64,000 nucleotides of DNA from Cryptomeria japonica (taxonomy: Eukaryota > Streptophyta > Pinopsida > Cupressales > Cupressaceae), in the NCBI RefSeq assembly GCF_030272615.1, contig NC_081415.1:106653796-106717795 (forward strand), written 5' to 3'. Under the pieces are notes generated by a model. The model saw only the letters and a program-made list of their open reading frames with translations, did no database searches and had not been told where the DNA came from. This document shows, piece after piece, positions 21,320 to 33,810 of this stretch. How positions within the stretch are numbered: position 1 is the first letter of the stretch; every line of letters starts with the position of its first letter. Position numbers and translations under genes: made by a program.

Positions 21320-24300
21320 CCTAATCTTGCTGATCAATGTTTCGGGAAGGCAAGGAACACACTAGAGGAGGAACATTCAACACAATAGATGGAGCTATCA
21401 CAAGATCCAAACAAGGGCTATGTTCATGTTCCAAGCCACGTTGTTCTTGTCTAGGAGCTAGGATAAGTGCTTTAGAAAATTCGTTAGATAAATGGTTATC
21501 AACATCAACATATTCATATTCACTATCAACATGAAGAGGAGTAACATTTTCATCATGAATAACATTTTCATCTATATCATCATCAAGATTTATAAAAATA
21601 GGATCTTTAACTCACACAGGGTCAAGAACATCATGCATCTTATGTTTAGGAGATTTTGGAGAAAATGGAGTAATGCTTGTTGAAGGTGTTTTTGGAGATT
21701 GCAAAGTTTGAGAAGCAGCTGCTTGAGCTCTAAGACGACGCTTTCGTTGACATTCACGTGTAGAACGGTTTCATCTAGTCTTAATAGGAAGTGGAGAAGA
21801 TTGAGGAGGAGGAATGTTCTCATCCTTATCACTTGGGTGTTTAGGTTGTGGTCTCTTAGTCTGGATAATAGGAGAAGAGGAAGGTCTCTTCTCTTTATAA
21901 CAGGAAGGAGGAGGAACTGCTCCATATAAAGGAGGAATATTTGGTTTAGGAAGGAGACCAAGTCCATCATGACGAGGAGGTATAGGTCTACTTTTAGAAA
22001 GTTTATTAGACATAGACATAGTCACATCCATAGGAATGGGTTGGGAATCTTCTTGAGGAAAGACATTAGTTTTATCTTTCAAAGGAAGAACTTCCTTCTC
22101 AAGAACAATAGGAATGTCAAGTTTGGGTGTTCTAGGTTCACTTAGAGATAGGATCATATCTGTTTTCCACTTTTGATAAGATTTGAAAAGATGATCACTT
22201 CGCGGAGGAAGAGATTGGAATTGTTTAGGCCAAAAATAATCAATAGGAACGCTAGAAGTTCTTTCAGCTGGTTTAAAGAGACTATGATTGACAGTAACAA
22301 CTTCACCATTATGGGAAAATTTCAAGCATTTATGAATAGGAGAAGCAATAGCTTTCATGGAAGATAGCCAAGGATAGCCAAGCTTCACACGAAATTGTTC
22401 GGATGAAGGAATAATAGCAAAGATCACATCAAGGGATTTGTTATGGACCTCAATAGGTAATGTAATAGAACCAATTGTAGGAGAAGAAAATGCATCAAAT
22501 AATTTCACAACCACATCTATTTTGTCATAGATCACTTGATTCAATTGCAAAGTAAAAAGAAATTCTTCAGTAATAACATTAACCATGCACGAAGGATCAA
22601 TAAGCACTCCACGGCAAGGTGTATTCTTGACTTTTGCAACTATGTATAAAGGACCATCAGGTGCTCTGATAGTTTCACTAGAATCAAATGTGATAGAAGA
22701 TTCTTTGGGGATTTTTTGCTGCTCTACAAAGTTAATCACATTCAGAGTCATAGACACAAGACCATCAGGTGAGAAAGAGGAATCATTAATCTCAATCACA
22801 TTAGAGGTATGAGAAGGTAATGGATCAGTAAAAATCTTAAGATTTTGGTTAGGAAGAGCTACAGATGTGTTGCCTTTATCATTCACACCTGAAACAGAGA
22901 TAGTATTATTATCAATCAAATCTTGAATTTTACCCTTTAAAGCAAAACATTTTTCAGTATCATGCCCAGGTTGATGATGAAATTGACAAAAAGATTTGTT
23001 ATCAAAATAGGGTGAATTAATCTTTGTAGGATCGATTTGCTTTACAAGAGGGAGAGTAAGTACATTTTGTTCCAATAACTTATTCATAATACTATGCAAT
23101 GATTCATTCAAAGGAGTAAACTTTCTTTCTTTCTTGAAAAACTTAGAAATAGGAGGCACACCTGATGCTACATTCACATTGTTGTTGATGATGTTTTCAT
23201 TGAATTTAATGGACTCTCTGTTTGGTTTAAACTTCCCAAATGGTTGTTGACTACTATCACCCTTATCACTCAGAGCCATAGGATTTGCTTGTTCCATTTG
23301 ACTCACAGTCAGTTGATAATTGTGAAGAGTTGCACACAACTGTTGGAAAGAAGTAAACTCAGAAAACAGAAGTTTGTCTCGAATATCTTTTTGTAAATTA
23401 GAAATAAAGATTCTTTGAATATCATTGTCAGGCACTGGAAAAGAAATTTGAGCATACAAATGCTTATATCTATCAATGAAATTAGTCACTTTTTCTTTAA
23501 CACCTTGTTTACAATGCATTAAATCAATCAAAGTAACTTTAGGACTTATATTGTTTTGAAATTGTTGAATGAAAGCATTTGCAAGTTGTTCAAAGGAAGT
23601 AATAGAATAAGAAGGCAATGAGCAATACCATTGTAGGGCTGTATCTCTTAATGTCCTAGTAAACAGTTTTGCAAGCAACCTTTGGTCATAAGCGAAATTG
23701 GTACATATTGTTTGAAAAGTCTTAACATGTGTTAGAGGATCACCTTTACCATTATAAAGCTCCAAATGCAGGATTTCAACATGTTTAGGAGGGATAGCTC
23801 GAACAATGTCAAGAGAAAGTGGGCTCGCAACATCAAATGTGGGCACACTAAACTTAGATTGATTCATAGAGGCAATTTGTTGCTGTAAAGAAGAGACAGT
23901 TTGTGCAAGATTATTAATAGTCGCTTCAGTCGAAGAGTTCATATTAGACGTGTTAGATTGTGATGGAGGTATTATGTTTTTGAAAGAAGGTATTGATTGA
24001 GAGTAAGGTGGTGGGACACTATGATAGTTAGTCATAGGAGAGGATTGGAAAAGAGGAACACTACAAGGAGGAATGGAATGGTTAAATGAATTGCCCCCTT
24101 GCATCATGTTCATTTGTGGAGATGTAATGGGAACACTCATTGAAGGAATAAATGAAGAAGTCAGATTGAATGAAGGCAGAGGGTTGATTGAAGAAGAAGG
24201 ATTGCCCCCATGACTGGTGATCATAGGCAGACTGTCTTGTATTGAAGTAGTCATTATGTTTGATGTAAAAGTAGGTATGCTAGCAATAGAATTTGTCAAA

Positions 24301-24728
24301 GGAATTGAATGATTGACTTGAGTAGGAGGTTGTGTATAACCCAAAGTTTCAGCACAACTCTTCATAGGCATCACATTCGAATCCACAATGTGTGCAATAC
24401 CATGCAAAATATCAATTCCATTCTTATCACTTTGAACCATATGTTTTAGACCCTCAATTAATGAAAGAGCTTGACTATCGGGATACTCTTGAGACATCCA
24501 TTGCTGAAAATCATCAAATTCGTTATCCAATTTCAAAAGTTGTTCTACAGAAACCTCATGGAGAGCTTCTTCATCATTAAGAGGATTAGAGGAATTACCC
24601 GTGTCCTCGTTAAAAAGGCTATTCAAATTAGGTTCCATCTCCTCAGTAATTAAACCTTGGAAAGACTTAATTCTAAGACTTCGTCTAACGGGAATAGTGT
24701 AAGTAGGGCTTATTGTTATAAAACTCAT
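21320..24728 (-). pseudogene. Gag-protease polyprotein of gypsy B, nearly intact
   Basis: From the ATG at 24728 there are 985 uninterrupted codons to a TGA at about 21771. The frame then continues to about 21320 with one more TGA near 21610; both could be mutated CGA (Arg). Residues 100-320 are Pro/Ser/Thr-rich. Capsid follows at about 340-480 (LRDTALQWYCSLPSY; FISNLQKDIRDKL). The knuckle CQFHHQPGHDTEKC (CX2HX4HX4C) is at about residue 585. A retropepsin fold lies at about 690-830 (VLIDPSCMVNVITEEF; VKLGYPWLSSMKAI). Its triad reads DPS, not D(T/S)G, so catalysis is doubtful. The tail is Pro-rich and basic. No polymerase follows. Confidence 0.88.
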
Positions 24729-25878
24729 GCACTAGAGAGGGAGAGAAGATTTTGAATTTAGAGGTAGCAAATTTCAATAAAATCATCCAATCTCCTAGAT
24801 TTAAGCTATTAAATGCATTCACGACAATCTCCCGAAATTTCGAAAAAAATGTCAAGGACCGTGGCGCTCGGGGTGCACATGGTCCTCGCAACTTTTTTCA
24901 AAATTTGCAGGGATGAAAGTTATGATGATTTTAAAGCTAATCTGAAAAAATTGAGTGATTTTACGATCTGTAGATAGGCCAAATTAAAGTTGCAATCTCA
25001 AAATTGAACCCTACCAAGTTTGTTGAAAAATGCAAAATTTGAATTTTGAAAAAGAGAGGGAAACTGAATTTTTGAATTTTATGATTTTAGAGGGAATACT
25101 AAGAGCAATGCAAGTTTTGAATTTTAAAAGTTGACTCAATTTCACACAAAATTCAATTTTGAAAGCGGAAATCAAAGTTGGTGCAATTAAACACTTAATT
25201 TCAAAAGTCACAAATTGCAAGAATTTGAATAAAGCACTGAAATTTTGAATGAATGCCAACACACTTTACAGATTTAGGACAGTAAGAACACAATTTTGAC
25301 ACAAAATTTCAATTTCAACAATTTTTGAATGATTAGAAGCCTTAATCCAAGCAATCACTAGACCAACTTTGACTTTAATTTTGAAAGTGTTAGAATTGAT
25401 AAAATCAGCCAAAGTTCTGGATTTTAGCAGAAAAATACAGTAAAATCTTGCTCCCGAAATTTCGGAAAAAATGTCGGGGACCGTGGCGCTTGGGGTGCAC
25501 ACGGTCCTCGCAACTTTTTTCCAAATTTTCAGGGATGAAAGATATTATGATTTTGTTGCGGAATCCAAAGTTACAGCTGATTTGGAGATGTTTTGATCAG
25601 TGAAATTATCAGTCAAAGGTTGAATCAAGAGGGTTTTAAAAATTAGGGTTTTGACACTTAACCACTTAATTTTCAGAATTAAAGCACAAATATGAATTGA
25701 TAATGTGCAATAGAAGGGTAGATCTGAAACAAGCATTAATAATTAAACATTTCACAAGCTCAATTACTAAAAAGAAAATTTAGGGTTTTTATGCAATTAA
25801 CCTCTAAAATTTGCAAAAGATTGAACATGGAAATGCAATTAAGGAATCATATCTAACCATGAATAATCAGAAAGGATG
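24729..25878 (-). other. Gypsy B leader with a duplicated segment
   Basis: Non-coding 1.15 kb between primer site and gag. Segments at about 24835-24935 and 25450-25550 are near copies. Each starts with the palindrome cgaaatttcg and contains gaccgtggcgct and then gtgcac and ggtcctcgcaactttttt. A related motif also occurs in the LTRs. Confidence 0.7.
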
Positions 25879-25896
25879 TTCACATCGGGTTCACCA
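25879..25896 (-). other. Gypsy B primer-binding site (tRNA-Trp type)
   Basis: Plus strand ttcacatcgggttcacca, three bases from the LTR; the same primer type as gypsy A. Confidence 0.78.
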
Positions 25897-25899
25897 AAA

Positions 25900-27086
25900 T
25901 GTAAAGCGGAAAATTGCGAGCGAACCCTAAGTGTTCCCCCCACCACTCCAAGGAGAGGGAAGGGGGTCACTAGGGTTGACGGTTTTCACTTAGGGGAGAC
26001 TTTACATTCAAAAGAGGGGTTGAAACCCACAAGATCCAATCCCACACAATGCAAGATTGGATTCTAAATGTGTTTCAATGGCTAAGACAGCAAGGCTACC
26101 CTCTTTTGTAAAGAATGTAGATAGAAATATTAAGCTAGGAATGCATGAAAAGTGAGAAAGATTCAATTATAAACTGAGATAGGGATATAGGATGAAGCTG
26201 CGGACCTGGAATTAGCAGTAAAATGTCGAGACGATGCTGTCCTGCAAATTTGAGCGAAAGTTGACGGGACGATGGCGCCCGACGTGCACACGGTCCTCTG
26301 AAAAATTTGCGAAACGAAGGGGGATCTATTCGTCTCTACACAAGGATTATAGATCTTCAATTACAGCCGCGTACCTGCAACCTACACACAGAAAAGTGAA
26401 GATGATTGGGGGGTTAGGGATTAGGGGTTTGCCCTTAGGTCAAACCCCGGTTTTGGAATTAACCAAGAAATGACAAATGCTGTAAATGTAAATGATTGTA
26501 ATGTAAACAAGTACTTGATACCTTGTTGTAAGAATGTTTGTATTCTTACATGCGAAGGTGTAAATGTTGTTTGTATGTTGTATATTATATGTTGTAAGTG
26601 ATCTCCTCTTCAATGGTTGAATCCTTGTCTTGAATGCAACACTTAGCCTTGAATGGAGACTTAGAATGCTCAATTGCTTGAAGGAATGCTTGAATGCTTG
26701 AGTATCGCTTCCGCTACATATGTTACTCCTCCTCAAAATGGGAGAGGAAATGTAGTTTATATATTTGTCAATTAGGGCTGATAGACTGATTTTTCCAACC
26801 TTAGGCCGACCTAGGAAGGTTATTTTCCAATTTGCAAACATAAAGACTCGAAGCCCCAAAAGAGACTGGGCCCAAAAATAGGGCCAGGGACCAGGGCGCT
26901 GGGCACCATGGTCCCACCTCTAGGGACAGTAGGGTGCAAGGAGGATCAGGCCAAGGTGCTGAAAAAATGCAATTTTTGATGTCATGAACAAGTTTTGGGG
27001 TCTCCATTCAGGTTCCGTGTTACATCGCCATCGTGAAGACCCAAGTGCGGTCGAAATTGCAAGTGTCACAATTTTAGGATGCTACA
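25900..27086 (-). repeat. Gypsy B 5' LTR
   Basis: 1187 bp, highly similar to 19289-20562 by eye with scattered substitutions, TG...CA ends, followed by ctaat. The close match suggests a younger insertion than LINE A. Confidence 0.93.
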
Positions 27087-27091
27087 CTAAT

Positions 27092-28795
27092 AAGAGACCA
27101 ATTGCTAATGCTAGTCAAAGAAGGATGACCATTCCACACATCATCCCAAAATCTAGCTTTAGAACCATTAAGAACAACCTAGGAAAGATGAGGGAGAATG
27201 ATAGACTTGCATTTAACTATGAAATTCCAGAATGAAGACCCCTTGGGAAGAGAGGAAGCAGTAAATATACTCTCCCTAGAGCCTCGACACATATATTTAG
27301 CAAACATTATTCGAGCCCAAGGATTATTAGGTTCCTTATACAATTTCCAAACAACCTTAGCACCTAAGGCAAGATTTTGTTTAGACAACTCTCTAATACC
27401 TGCACCCCCTCCATCCTTAGGAAGGAAAACTTTATCCCAAGCTAGCAAAGGAATTCTAGATTTATCCCCCTTATTATCATTACATAAAAAAGATCTAGCA
27501 ATGGACTGCAATTTATCAATTGAGGTTTTAGGAGTTTTAAGAACCGACATTAAATAAATAGGAACTGCATTTAAGACAGATTTGATTAGGAGTATTTTAC
27601 CAGGGAGAGTTAACCATTTCTACTTCCAAGAAAGGATCTGGGTAGACACCAAAGAGAAAATCCTATCCCAAAAAGCATCTTTTTTAGGTCCAATAAAGAA
27701 CGGAACTCCTCAATACTTACAAGGGAAGTCCCAATTTTGTACCAAGGGAGCAGTATTGAGAAAAAACACTTTTCATTTTGAACTATTAACCCTCTAACCT
27801 AAGAAGGAAGAATACCTAGAGATAATTTTCTTAATCACCTTGGCTTTAGACAAAGAATCTTGGCCAAACAATAAAGTTTCATCTACAAACAAGAAGTGAT
27901 AATGCGGTTAAGACATATTGGCAACAGTAATACCCTTCTAGAGATGAACAACCCTAGAAGCATGGATAGCCTAACTAAAGGGTTCAGCTAAGATGATAAA
28001 CAAGAAAGGAGACAAAGGATCCCCTTGCTGAACCCCACGAGAAGAAGAAGAAAAAAAAAAGGGGAATCCATTCAACATGATTGAAAACCTTGCAGATGAA
28101 ATGCAGGAATAAATCTACCTTTAACCCATTTCCTTTGAAAGCCAAATTTAAGAAGATCAGAGATAAGGGCACCCCACTCAACCCTACCATAAGCCTTCAT
28201 CATATCCAATTTCAAAAGCATAGCTAAAACTTTATGAAGCATAATAGAATGAAGGATTTCATGGGCAACAATAGCCCCATCCAAAGTTTCACACCCCTAA
28301 ACAACGGTGCCCTGCTTCACAAAGATTATTTTAGGAATATGATTAGCAAGTTGAACAAATATAGCCTTGGTAAAGATTTTATACAAAGTGTTACAAAGAC
28401 CAATAGGATGAAAATCAGCAAATGATTTCAGATTCTCAATTTTGGGAGTGATAGCAATAAAAGTAGTATTCAATTCTTTTAGGATGGTCTTATTCCTTCT
28501 AGATTCCTCTAATGCAAGAAGAACATCATTTCCCACAAAATCTCAGCATTTCTAAAAAAATAGAGTTGTAAAACCATTAGGCCTGAGGGCTTTATCCGGA
28601 CCCATTGAAAAAATAACCTCTCTTAATTCAAATAAAGTGAAGGGGCCCATGAGAATTTTATTATCCAAATCCAAGATGAGAGGGGGAATAGCCTCAAGAA
28701 AAGAATCATTAGGAACAAGAGGCTCAGCCGAAAGTAAAGAACTAAAAAATATAGTGGCCTCAATAACATTATCCCCTTCCTAAGAAACAAGAGAG
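27092..28795 (-). pseudogene. LINE A reverse transcriptase
   Basis: Minus-strand fragments at 28795-27092 spell plant LINE RT blocks: GPDKALRPNGFT (usually APGPDGFT), FHPIGLCNTLYKIFTKAI, then LKLDMMKAYGRVEW, where the Asp of KAYDRVEW is Gly. The catalytic box near 27890 reads FVDETLLFG in place of FADDTLLFG, losing its second Asp. The C-terminal part at 27550-27179 has KTPKTSIDKLQSIARSFLC and LPKDGGGAGIRELSKQN, the conserved GGLGIR segment. A TAG replaces an expected Gln at about 28786. Catalytically dead; it continues left of gypsy B. Confidence 0.85.
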
Positions 28796-29961
28796 CCATT
28801 ATCATCTTGAATACAAGAGATTATGTTATGTTGCCTCCTTATTTTGGTAGATAAATGGAAAAAATTAGTATTTCTATCCCCATATGAAAGCCACAAATCC
28901 CTCGACTTCTGTCTCCAATACATTTCTTCTCTGGACAATATTTCCTTTAATTGTGCCTTAATAAATTTATTCTCATCAAAAGAGGCAGGACTCATGCCAT
29001 GATTTAAAACAAAATCATTTAAGGACTCAATAGACTCTAAATATGAGCTTTCTCCACAAAAATACTTAAAGTGAGTAGTATTCCAACATCTAATTTTAGA
29101 TTTGAGAAAGGCCAATTTCTTAGAAATATAAAACATCCTAGAACCCTCAACAAAGGGAGAATAAGACAACCATTCCTTAAGTAAAGGTAAAAAGAAAGGA
29201 TCCCTAAACCACATGGGTTCAAACTTAAAATGAATCTTACAAGAATCTCTATCCACAAATATGGAAAAAGAGATAGGGAAATGATCGAACCCTACATAAG
29301 GTAAAACCACAGAAGAGAAAATTGATTCCAAATCCATCCAATTCTCAGAAACAAGAAACCACTCAAGTCTTTCAACTATTTGGGAGAATTTTTTCCACAT
29401 ATTAGTCCAAGTGAAAGGACCATTTTGATGCTTACAATCAACAAATTTCATAGATCGAACAAAGGAGCAAAAGTCATCTATAATCTTAGTATTTGGAAGA
29501 ATACCACCAGACTTCTCATCCAAACTCATTATAGAATTAAAGTCTCCACCCAACAATAAGAAACAATTATTAAGAGGAGAAGATAGATGCATTAAATCAC
29601 CCCATAACTTCCTCTTTTCCAAGATACTCACAAGGCCATATATATTGAAAAGCCAAAACTTAAAATTTGAAGATCTATACTTAACTAGAGAAAGCATCCA
29701 ATATCTAAAGGAGGCCACAAAGGACAAGTCCACATATGAATCATTCAAAAATAAGGTGAGGCCTCTCGAAGCCCCCAAAGAAGGAAAAGCACAAAACTTC
29801 CAACTCTTCCAAGTAGAAAATAAATGATCAGAAGAGGCCTCATTAAGATTAGTCTCTTGCAATATGAAAATATCACACTTAATTAAATCCAACTAGGATT
29901 TAATCAAGTGTTGCTTGTTAGGGTAATTTAAGCCCCTAACATTCCATAATATAATCCTCAT
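28780..29961 (-). pseudogene. LINE A ORF2 AP endonuclease domain
   Basis: ORF2 starts at the ATG at 29961 (MRIILWNVRGLNYPNKQH), the usual N-terminus of LINE endonucleases with the catalytic Asn in WNVRGL. A TAG at 29893-29895 interrupts it; 370 open codons follow. Motifs in order: IFILQETNL (Glu), FNIYGL, LLLGGDFNSIMS (Asp and Asn), GPFTWTN, ERLEWFLVSENW (usually RLDRFL, so a catalytic Asp is Glu) and GFDHFPISFSI (usually SDHxP). Then comes the linker to RT (WLSYGDRNTNFFH). One of the longest open remnants in the window. Confidence 0.88.
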
Positions 29962-30129
29962 TGCGCTCAAGGGTAGGCAGAGGCTCCCCTCTTCTCTTGG
30001 TTAGATTTTAGGGACAAATTCCCCTAAGTGAACATCTTGTTTAAAATCCTCTTAGTAGAAATAGATCGAATAATAGGTGGACTAATTAACATTTTCTTAT
30101 TCTATTTAGCAGAGGAACCAGAGGAGGAA

Positions 30130-31936
30130 AACAACATGGATTGAATACCAATAGCAATATCCTATTGTGTTTTAATATAATTTGGTTTATGGCCTCTTCT
30201 AGAAGGAGAGGTAAAAGGAGACCTCAGGGACAGAGGAGTTTGAGTAATCGGGAGCTTGTTGCCTAAATCCAAAGTTACACCATAATCCGGAGGAGGCAAG
30301 TTCTTCTTATCCTCTATTTTCCCATCAGCTAAAACCTCAAAAGGATTAGAAGTGGGAGCAATAGGTAGAGACTTCTGAAGAGCATCTAAATCTTGATCAA
30401 TGCAATCAATAATACGATGAGTCATAATTCAATCCAAGACAACTTTATTTTTCTTAGCCAAATTTTGCACATTTTCTTGATTAATTGTTCATTCAGAATA
30501 ATCATTGGAACATCAACATCAAGGACACCCAAAGAAAAATATTTCAGACCCTCAAAGAAATTGTCCCCATCTAACCCAAGACCATGACCTATCGGAATGA
30601 CATTGCCAATAACTAAGGGAGTCACCTCAACTTCCACAGGATTACCCTTTCCATACCCAAGCCCCATATCAGAGGAATGATGAAATTGTCCATGATTAGA
30701 TAGAGCCCCAGACTCAAGCCCATTTTGGATTATAATATTGTATATGTCTTGCCAAGATAAATTTTATAAATTTTGACACCCCATATCTGAGGTTCGTGAA
30801 CCCACTAGCAAATCTTTTGAATGTTTAGTAAAAGAGGTCCCCTTAAGATTTGAAAACAAAGGCAAGTCCATAATTACAGTTGCTTTACCAAAAGATTTGG
30901 AATCTTTAACATTGGTTTGATGCCAAATACGATCAATGGACTTGATATTACAAATCTGAGGAAATGTGCTATTCAGATTAACTAGGATGTAGTTTTTAAC
31001 CAAAAAAGAATCCTCTTCCAAGATTAAATGAGAAGTAAGAAAAGTACCAAAGGAATCCCCTATCAATTTCAAAATGTCAGCTTTGATAAATTCAAAAGGT
31101 AGCTTACGTAAACAAAACCAAATAGGAATCTTTTTAGAGTTAGCCAATGATGGAACAAAAAAGGGTTTCCATGATTATAAAAAAATTAAATTCTTACCAA
31201 GCCAAAAGAAACCAGGATCCAAAACCCTAGCCCTGGCATCAGTCGAATAAAAAATAATTATAAAATAATTCACCGACATAACCTAAAAATAAAGAATACC
31301 AACCCACAAGTCATGCAATTTTGATAAATTAATATCTTCTCCCCAAACCTGAATAATAACTACACGAGAATGCAAATCTACCACCTTCTTGGCTAAAGGA
31401 CTATCAAATATATCAATGAGAGGGACAGGATCCCAAACCTTATGAGAATGCACATTACCTCCAATATCAGGAGCCCTACCCGAAGCTTGAACCCCATCCA
31501 AAGGAACCCCAACATCTGAGGTCTTCCCCACAATAGTCGTATTGGCCCCAACAGACACAGGAGAATCCTTAGCGTTTGATGACTGTACCACATCCTTCTA
31601 GGATCTATCCATATCCTTACTTTGCCTCTCATGCCCTAAATTAATAACCCTCTCCTCCTTATGAAGATGATTACCCACACCAAGGTTCCCTTTGGACCTC
31701 TTAAAACTATGTTTGCTCCTAAAAAAGCCTTGAAAATAGTTAGAAACCGGCCTAAAATGAGTATTTGATGAAACACCATCAAATTTTTTGTCCTGAAATC
31801 ACCATGCCCACCTAATTTCCATTATGAAAACCCACTATGGGACGTGATCCAAATGCAATCCAAATGGATCTAATGGTGGAGGCAGATCTCCAAAAGCATC
31901 AACCCCACAACTCCCCATTTTTTTCCTTTCGCCCAT
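30130..31936 (-). pseudogene. LINE A ORF1 (DUF4283-type RNA-binding protein)
   Basis: Broken minus-strand frame beginning at the ATG at 31936. A Ser/Gly-rich N-terminal part is open at 31591-31283, and a segment at 31147-30764 reads KIPIWFCLRKLPFEFIKADI, the conserved WVRLxxLPxxxW region of DUF4283 proteins that form plant LINE ORF1. The C-terminal end (30425-30162) is rich in Pro and Ser. I did not find the CCHC knuckle that usually follows DUF4283; frameshifts may hide it. Probable role was RNA packaging. Confidence 0.7.
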
Positions 31937-33219
31937 TGTGAAAATGCAGAGCATATAAATTAAATAAATTTAAACTTATTGATGGGGATTTTATCACATT
32001 TAATGGTAAGAGCTTCTTCAATAAAAAATTATTTTTTTTTCATAATTTTTTTTATTTTTTATTTTTGCAAAATATTGAAAACTAGAAAATGAAAACAAAT
32101 TGATCATACCCAAAAATGACTTCCAAATGAATAATTGTATCATGCTTATGAAAGTATACTATCGCAATAATGGTGACAATAGGGTGATTTTTTGTTCAAC
32201 TGCAGGTGACGGTGTCCAATTTAGATGTATTGATTATAAATTTTGGGATTCTTTCACCTCTTGAGTGTGATGATGGGGTCAATTTTAGCCAAAAATGTCC
32301 AAAAATTATAGGTGTCTCATAGATCTTCTAACCACCTTCCACCTTCAAATGACTAAAGATTTTGCCTCTGTTGTCTAATCTAGATGAAATAAAAGTTGAT
32401 TTTGACTTTCTTGAACCTCTTGAATCTAATGGTGGTCTCAAATCGTACCAAACAAGATTTAATTTTAAATTACAATAGAAAGCTATGAAATGCAAAGCCA
32501 CAAATGGACCAAAAATCTCTCAAAAAGACAAACCAAAGGCATTCAAAAATCTCTGCTACCATGTAATATTTGGCTATTAAGGTAGCCACCCAAGATCTAA
32601 AGGCCAAATGGAAATCACAAGAATGAAAGAGAAATTATATGTGATAAGAATAAATTGTATTCCTATCAATGATACAATACAATTAACTAGATGAATAGTA
32701 CATAGGAGATTACTTGGTTAAGTAGACCAAGGTGAAAGATGGGAGTGTATAAGAATATGATGAGATGAGACAAAAACATAACCTATCATCCCACCTAAAG
32801 TGGACAAGTGATAGTGTGATAACACCACTAAGGTAGATCACCCACCTAAGGTAGAAAAGTGAAACCATGAAAGGCGAATGTGACATGGTGATAAAACCAC
32901 TAAAGGTGGAGACACCACATAAAGTGTAATGTGATAACATGATAATACCATCTGAAGTGGAAATGCTCCTAAAATCTCCTATGCCTTCCCTAAGTAAACT
33001 TAAGTGACCTGTAATTATGACCTAGTTGAATAATAACCAAGGTACAACACCTTAATTACACCAACAAAAATTATTTGCATTGAGATTAAATGCATGAAAA
33101 CATACAAATTAAACTCGTGCAATTGAGAGATCAAAAATGATAGACAAGATATCTCTATCATCTTGCATGTTTATAGAGCTCATTTTCAATCAAGTTGATA
33201 TAAGAAAAGAGATCCTTGA
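31937..33219. other. Unassigned sequence upstream of LINE A
   Basis: No credible gene. The part 32560-33060 has repeated phrases such as gataacaccactaaggtag and cacctaaggtag and shares cctaagtaaacttaag with 35570, so it may be LTR debris. Confidence 0.45.
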
Positions 33220-33810
33220 TTTTGTATCCTCTCTCTCTTTATGTATCTCCCCACTCTTTCCATCTATACTCTCTCTCCATTTCTCTTCTGATATATCTCC
33301 ATCTTTCCCTCTTTCTCTCTCCATTTATCTTCTGATATATCTCCTTCTTTCCCTCTTTCTCTCTCCATCTCTATCTCCCTTTATTTTCTCCCCCTCTCTC
33401 TATATTTCCTTATATCTCTATTCCTCTTCCCCCCTCTATCGCTAGACATGTCTCCCTCTCCCTCTCTCTTTCACTATACCTCTATATCCAAACCTCTTTT
33501 CCTCTCTATCTCTATCTCTCCCTCTAAATGTATAATTTTATCTCTCCATCTCACTCTACAACAATATATCTCCCTCTTTCTTTCTGTGTGTATGTATCAC
33601 TATTTATCTCTATCTTTATCCTTCTATCTCCATCTATTATTAACTCCCTCTCTCACTCTTTATATATTTATCTCTTCCATCTCTACCTATTCCTCTCTCC
33701 TCTTTCTTTATCTCTATCCTTCTTTCCATCTACATCTCCATCTCGTTACCCCGCCCCCCCTCTCTCTCTCTATCCCCACCTCTCCCTCCCCATTCCTCTC
33801 AGATTCTTAT
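33220..33810 (+). repeat. Polypyrimidine (CT-rich) tract
   Basis: About 600 bp of plus-strand C and T with sparse A, built of ctctctatctccc-like units. Open frames across it encode only Ser, Leu, Ile, Pro and Tyr and are not genes. It resembles the complement of 48250-49975. Confidence 0.9.

Larger units (their letters stand above)
19289..27086 (-). mobile_element. Ty3/gypsy-derived element B with gag-protease only
   Basis: LTRs at 19289-20562 and 25900-27086 bound a 5.3-kb interior read on the minus strand. TSD ctaat occurs at 19284-19288 and 27087-27091, within LINE A. A polypurine tract adjoins the left LTR and an 18-nt tRNA-Trp-type primer site adjoins the right LTR. The interior holds one long gag-protease frame (24728-21320) and then 0.75 kb of non-coding sequence. 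I find no RT, RNase H or integrase. It would depend on another element for reverse transcription and integration, like the described gag-bearing non-autonomous LTR elements. Confidence 0.92.
18375..31936 (-). mobile_element. LINE A (L1-type, with RNase H), split by gypsy B
   Basis: Minus-strand order: ORF1 with a DUF4283-like domain (31936-30130), then ORF2 with AP endonuclease (29961-28780), RT (28795-27560), zinc-binding C-terminal RT region (27550-27092, continuing at 19283-18848) and the beginning of RNase H (about 18470-18375), where homology ends. Gypsy B is inserted at 19289-27086. Many stops and catalytic substitutions show an old dead copy. No target duplication could be identified because the 3' end is lost. 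Confidence 0.88.

Noticed and set aside
21590-21970. Leu-rich 126-codon minus frame
   Set aside because: Overlaps the gypsy B gag-protease frame in another phase; a shadow.
27198-27557. Plus-strand 119-codon frame
   Set aside because: Shadow of the LINE A reverse transcriptase C-terminal region on the minus strand.
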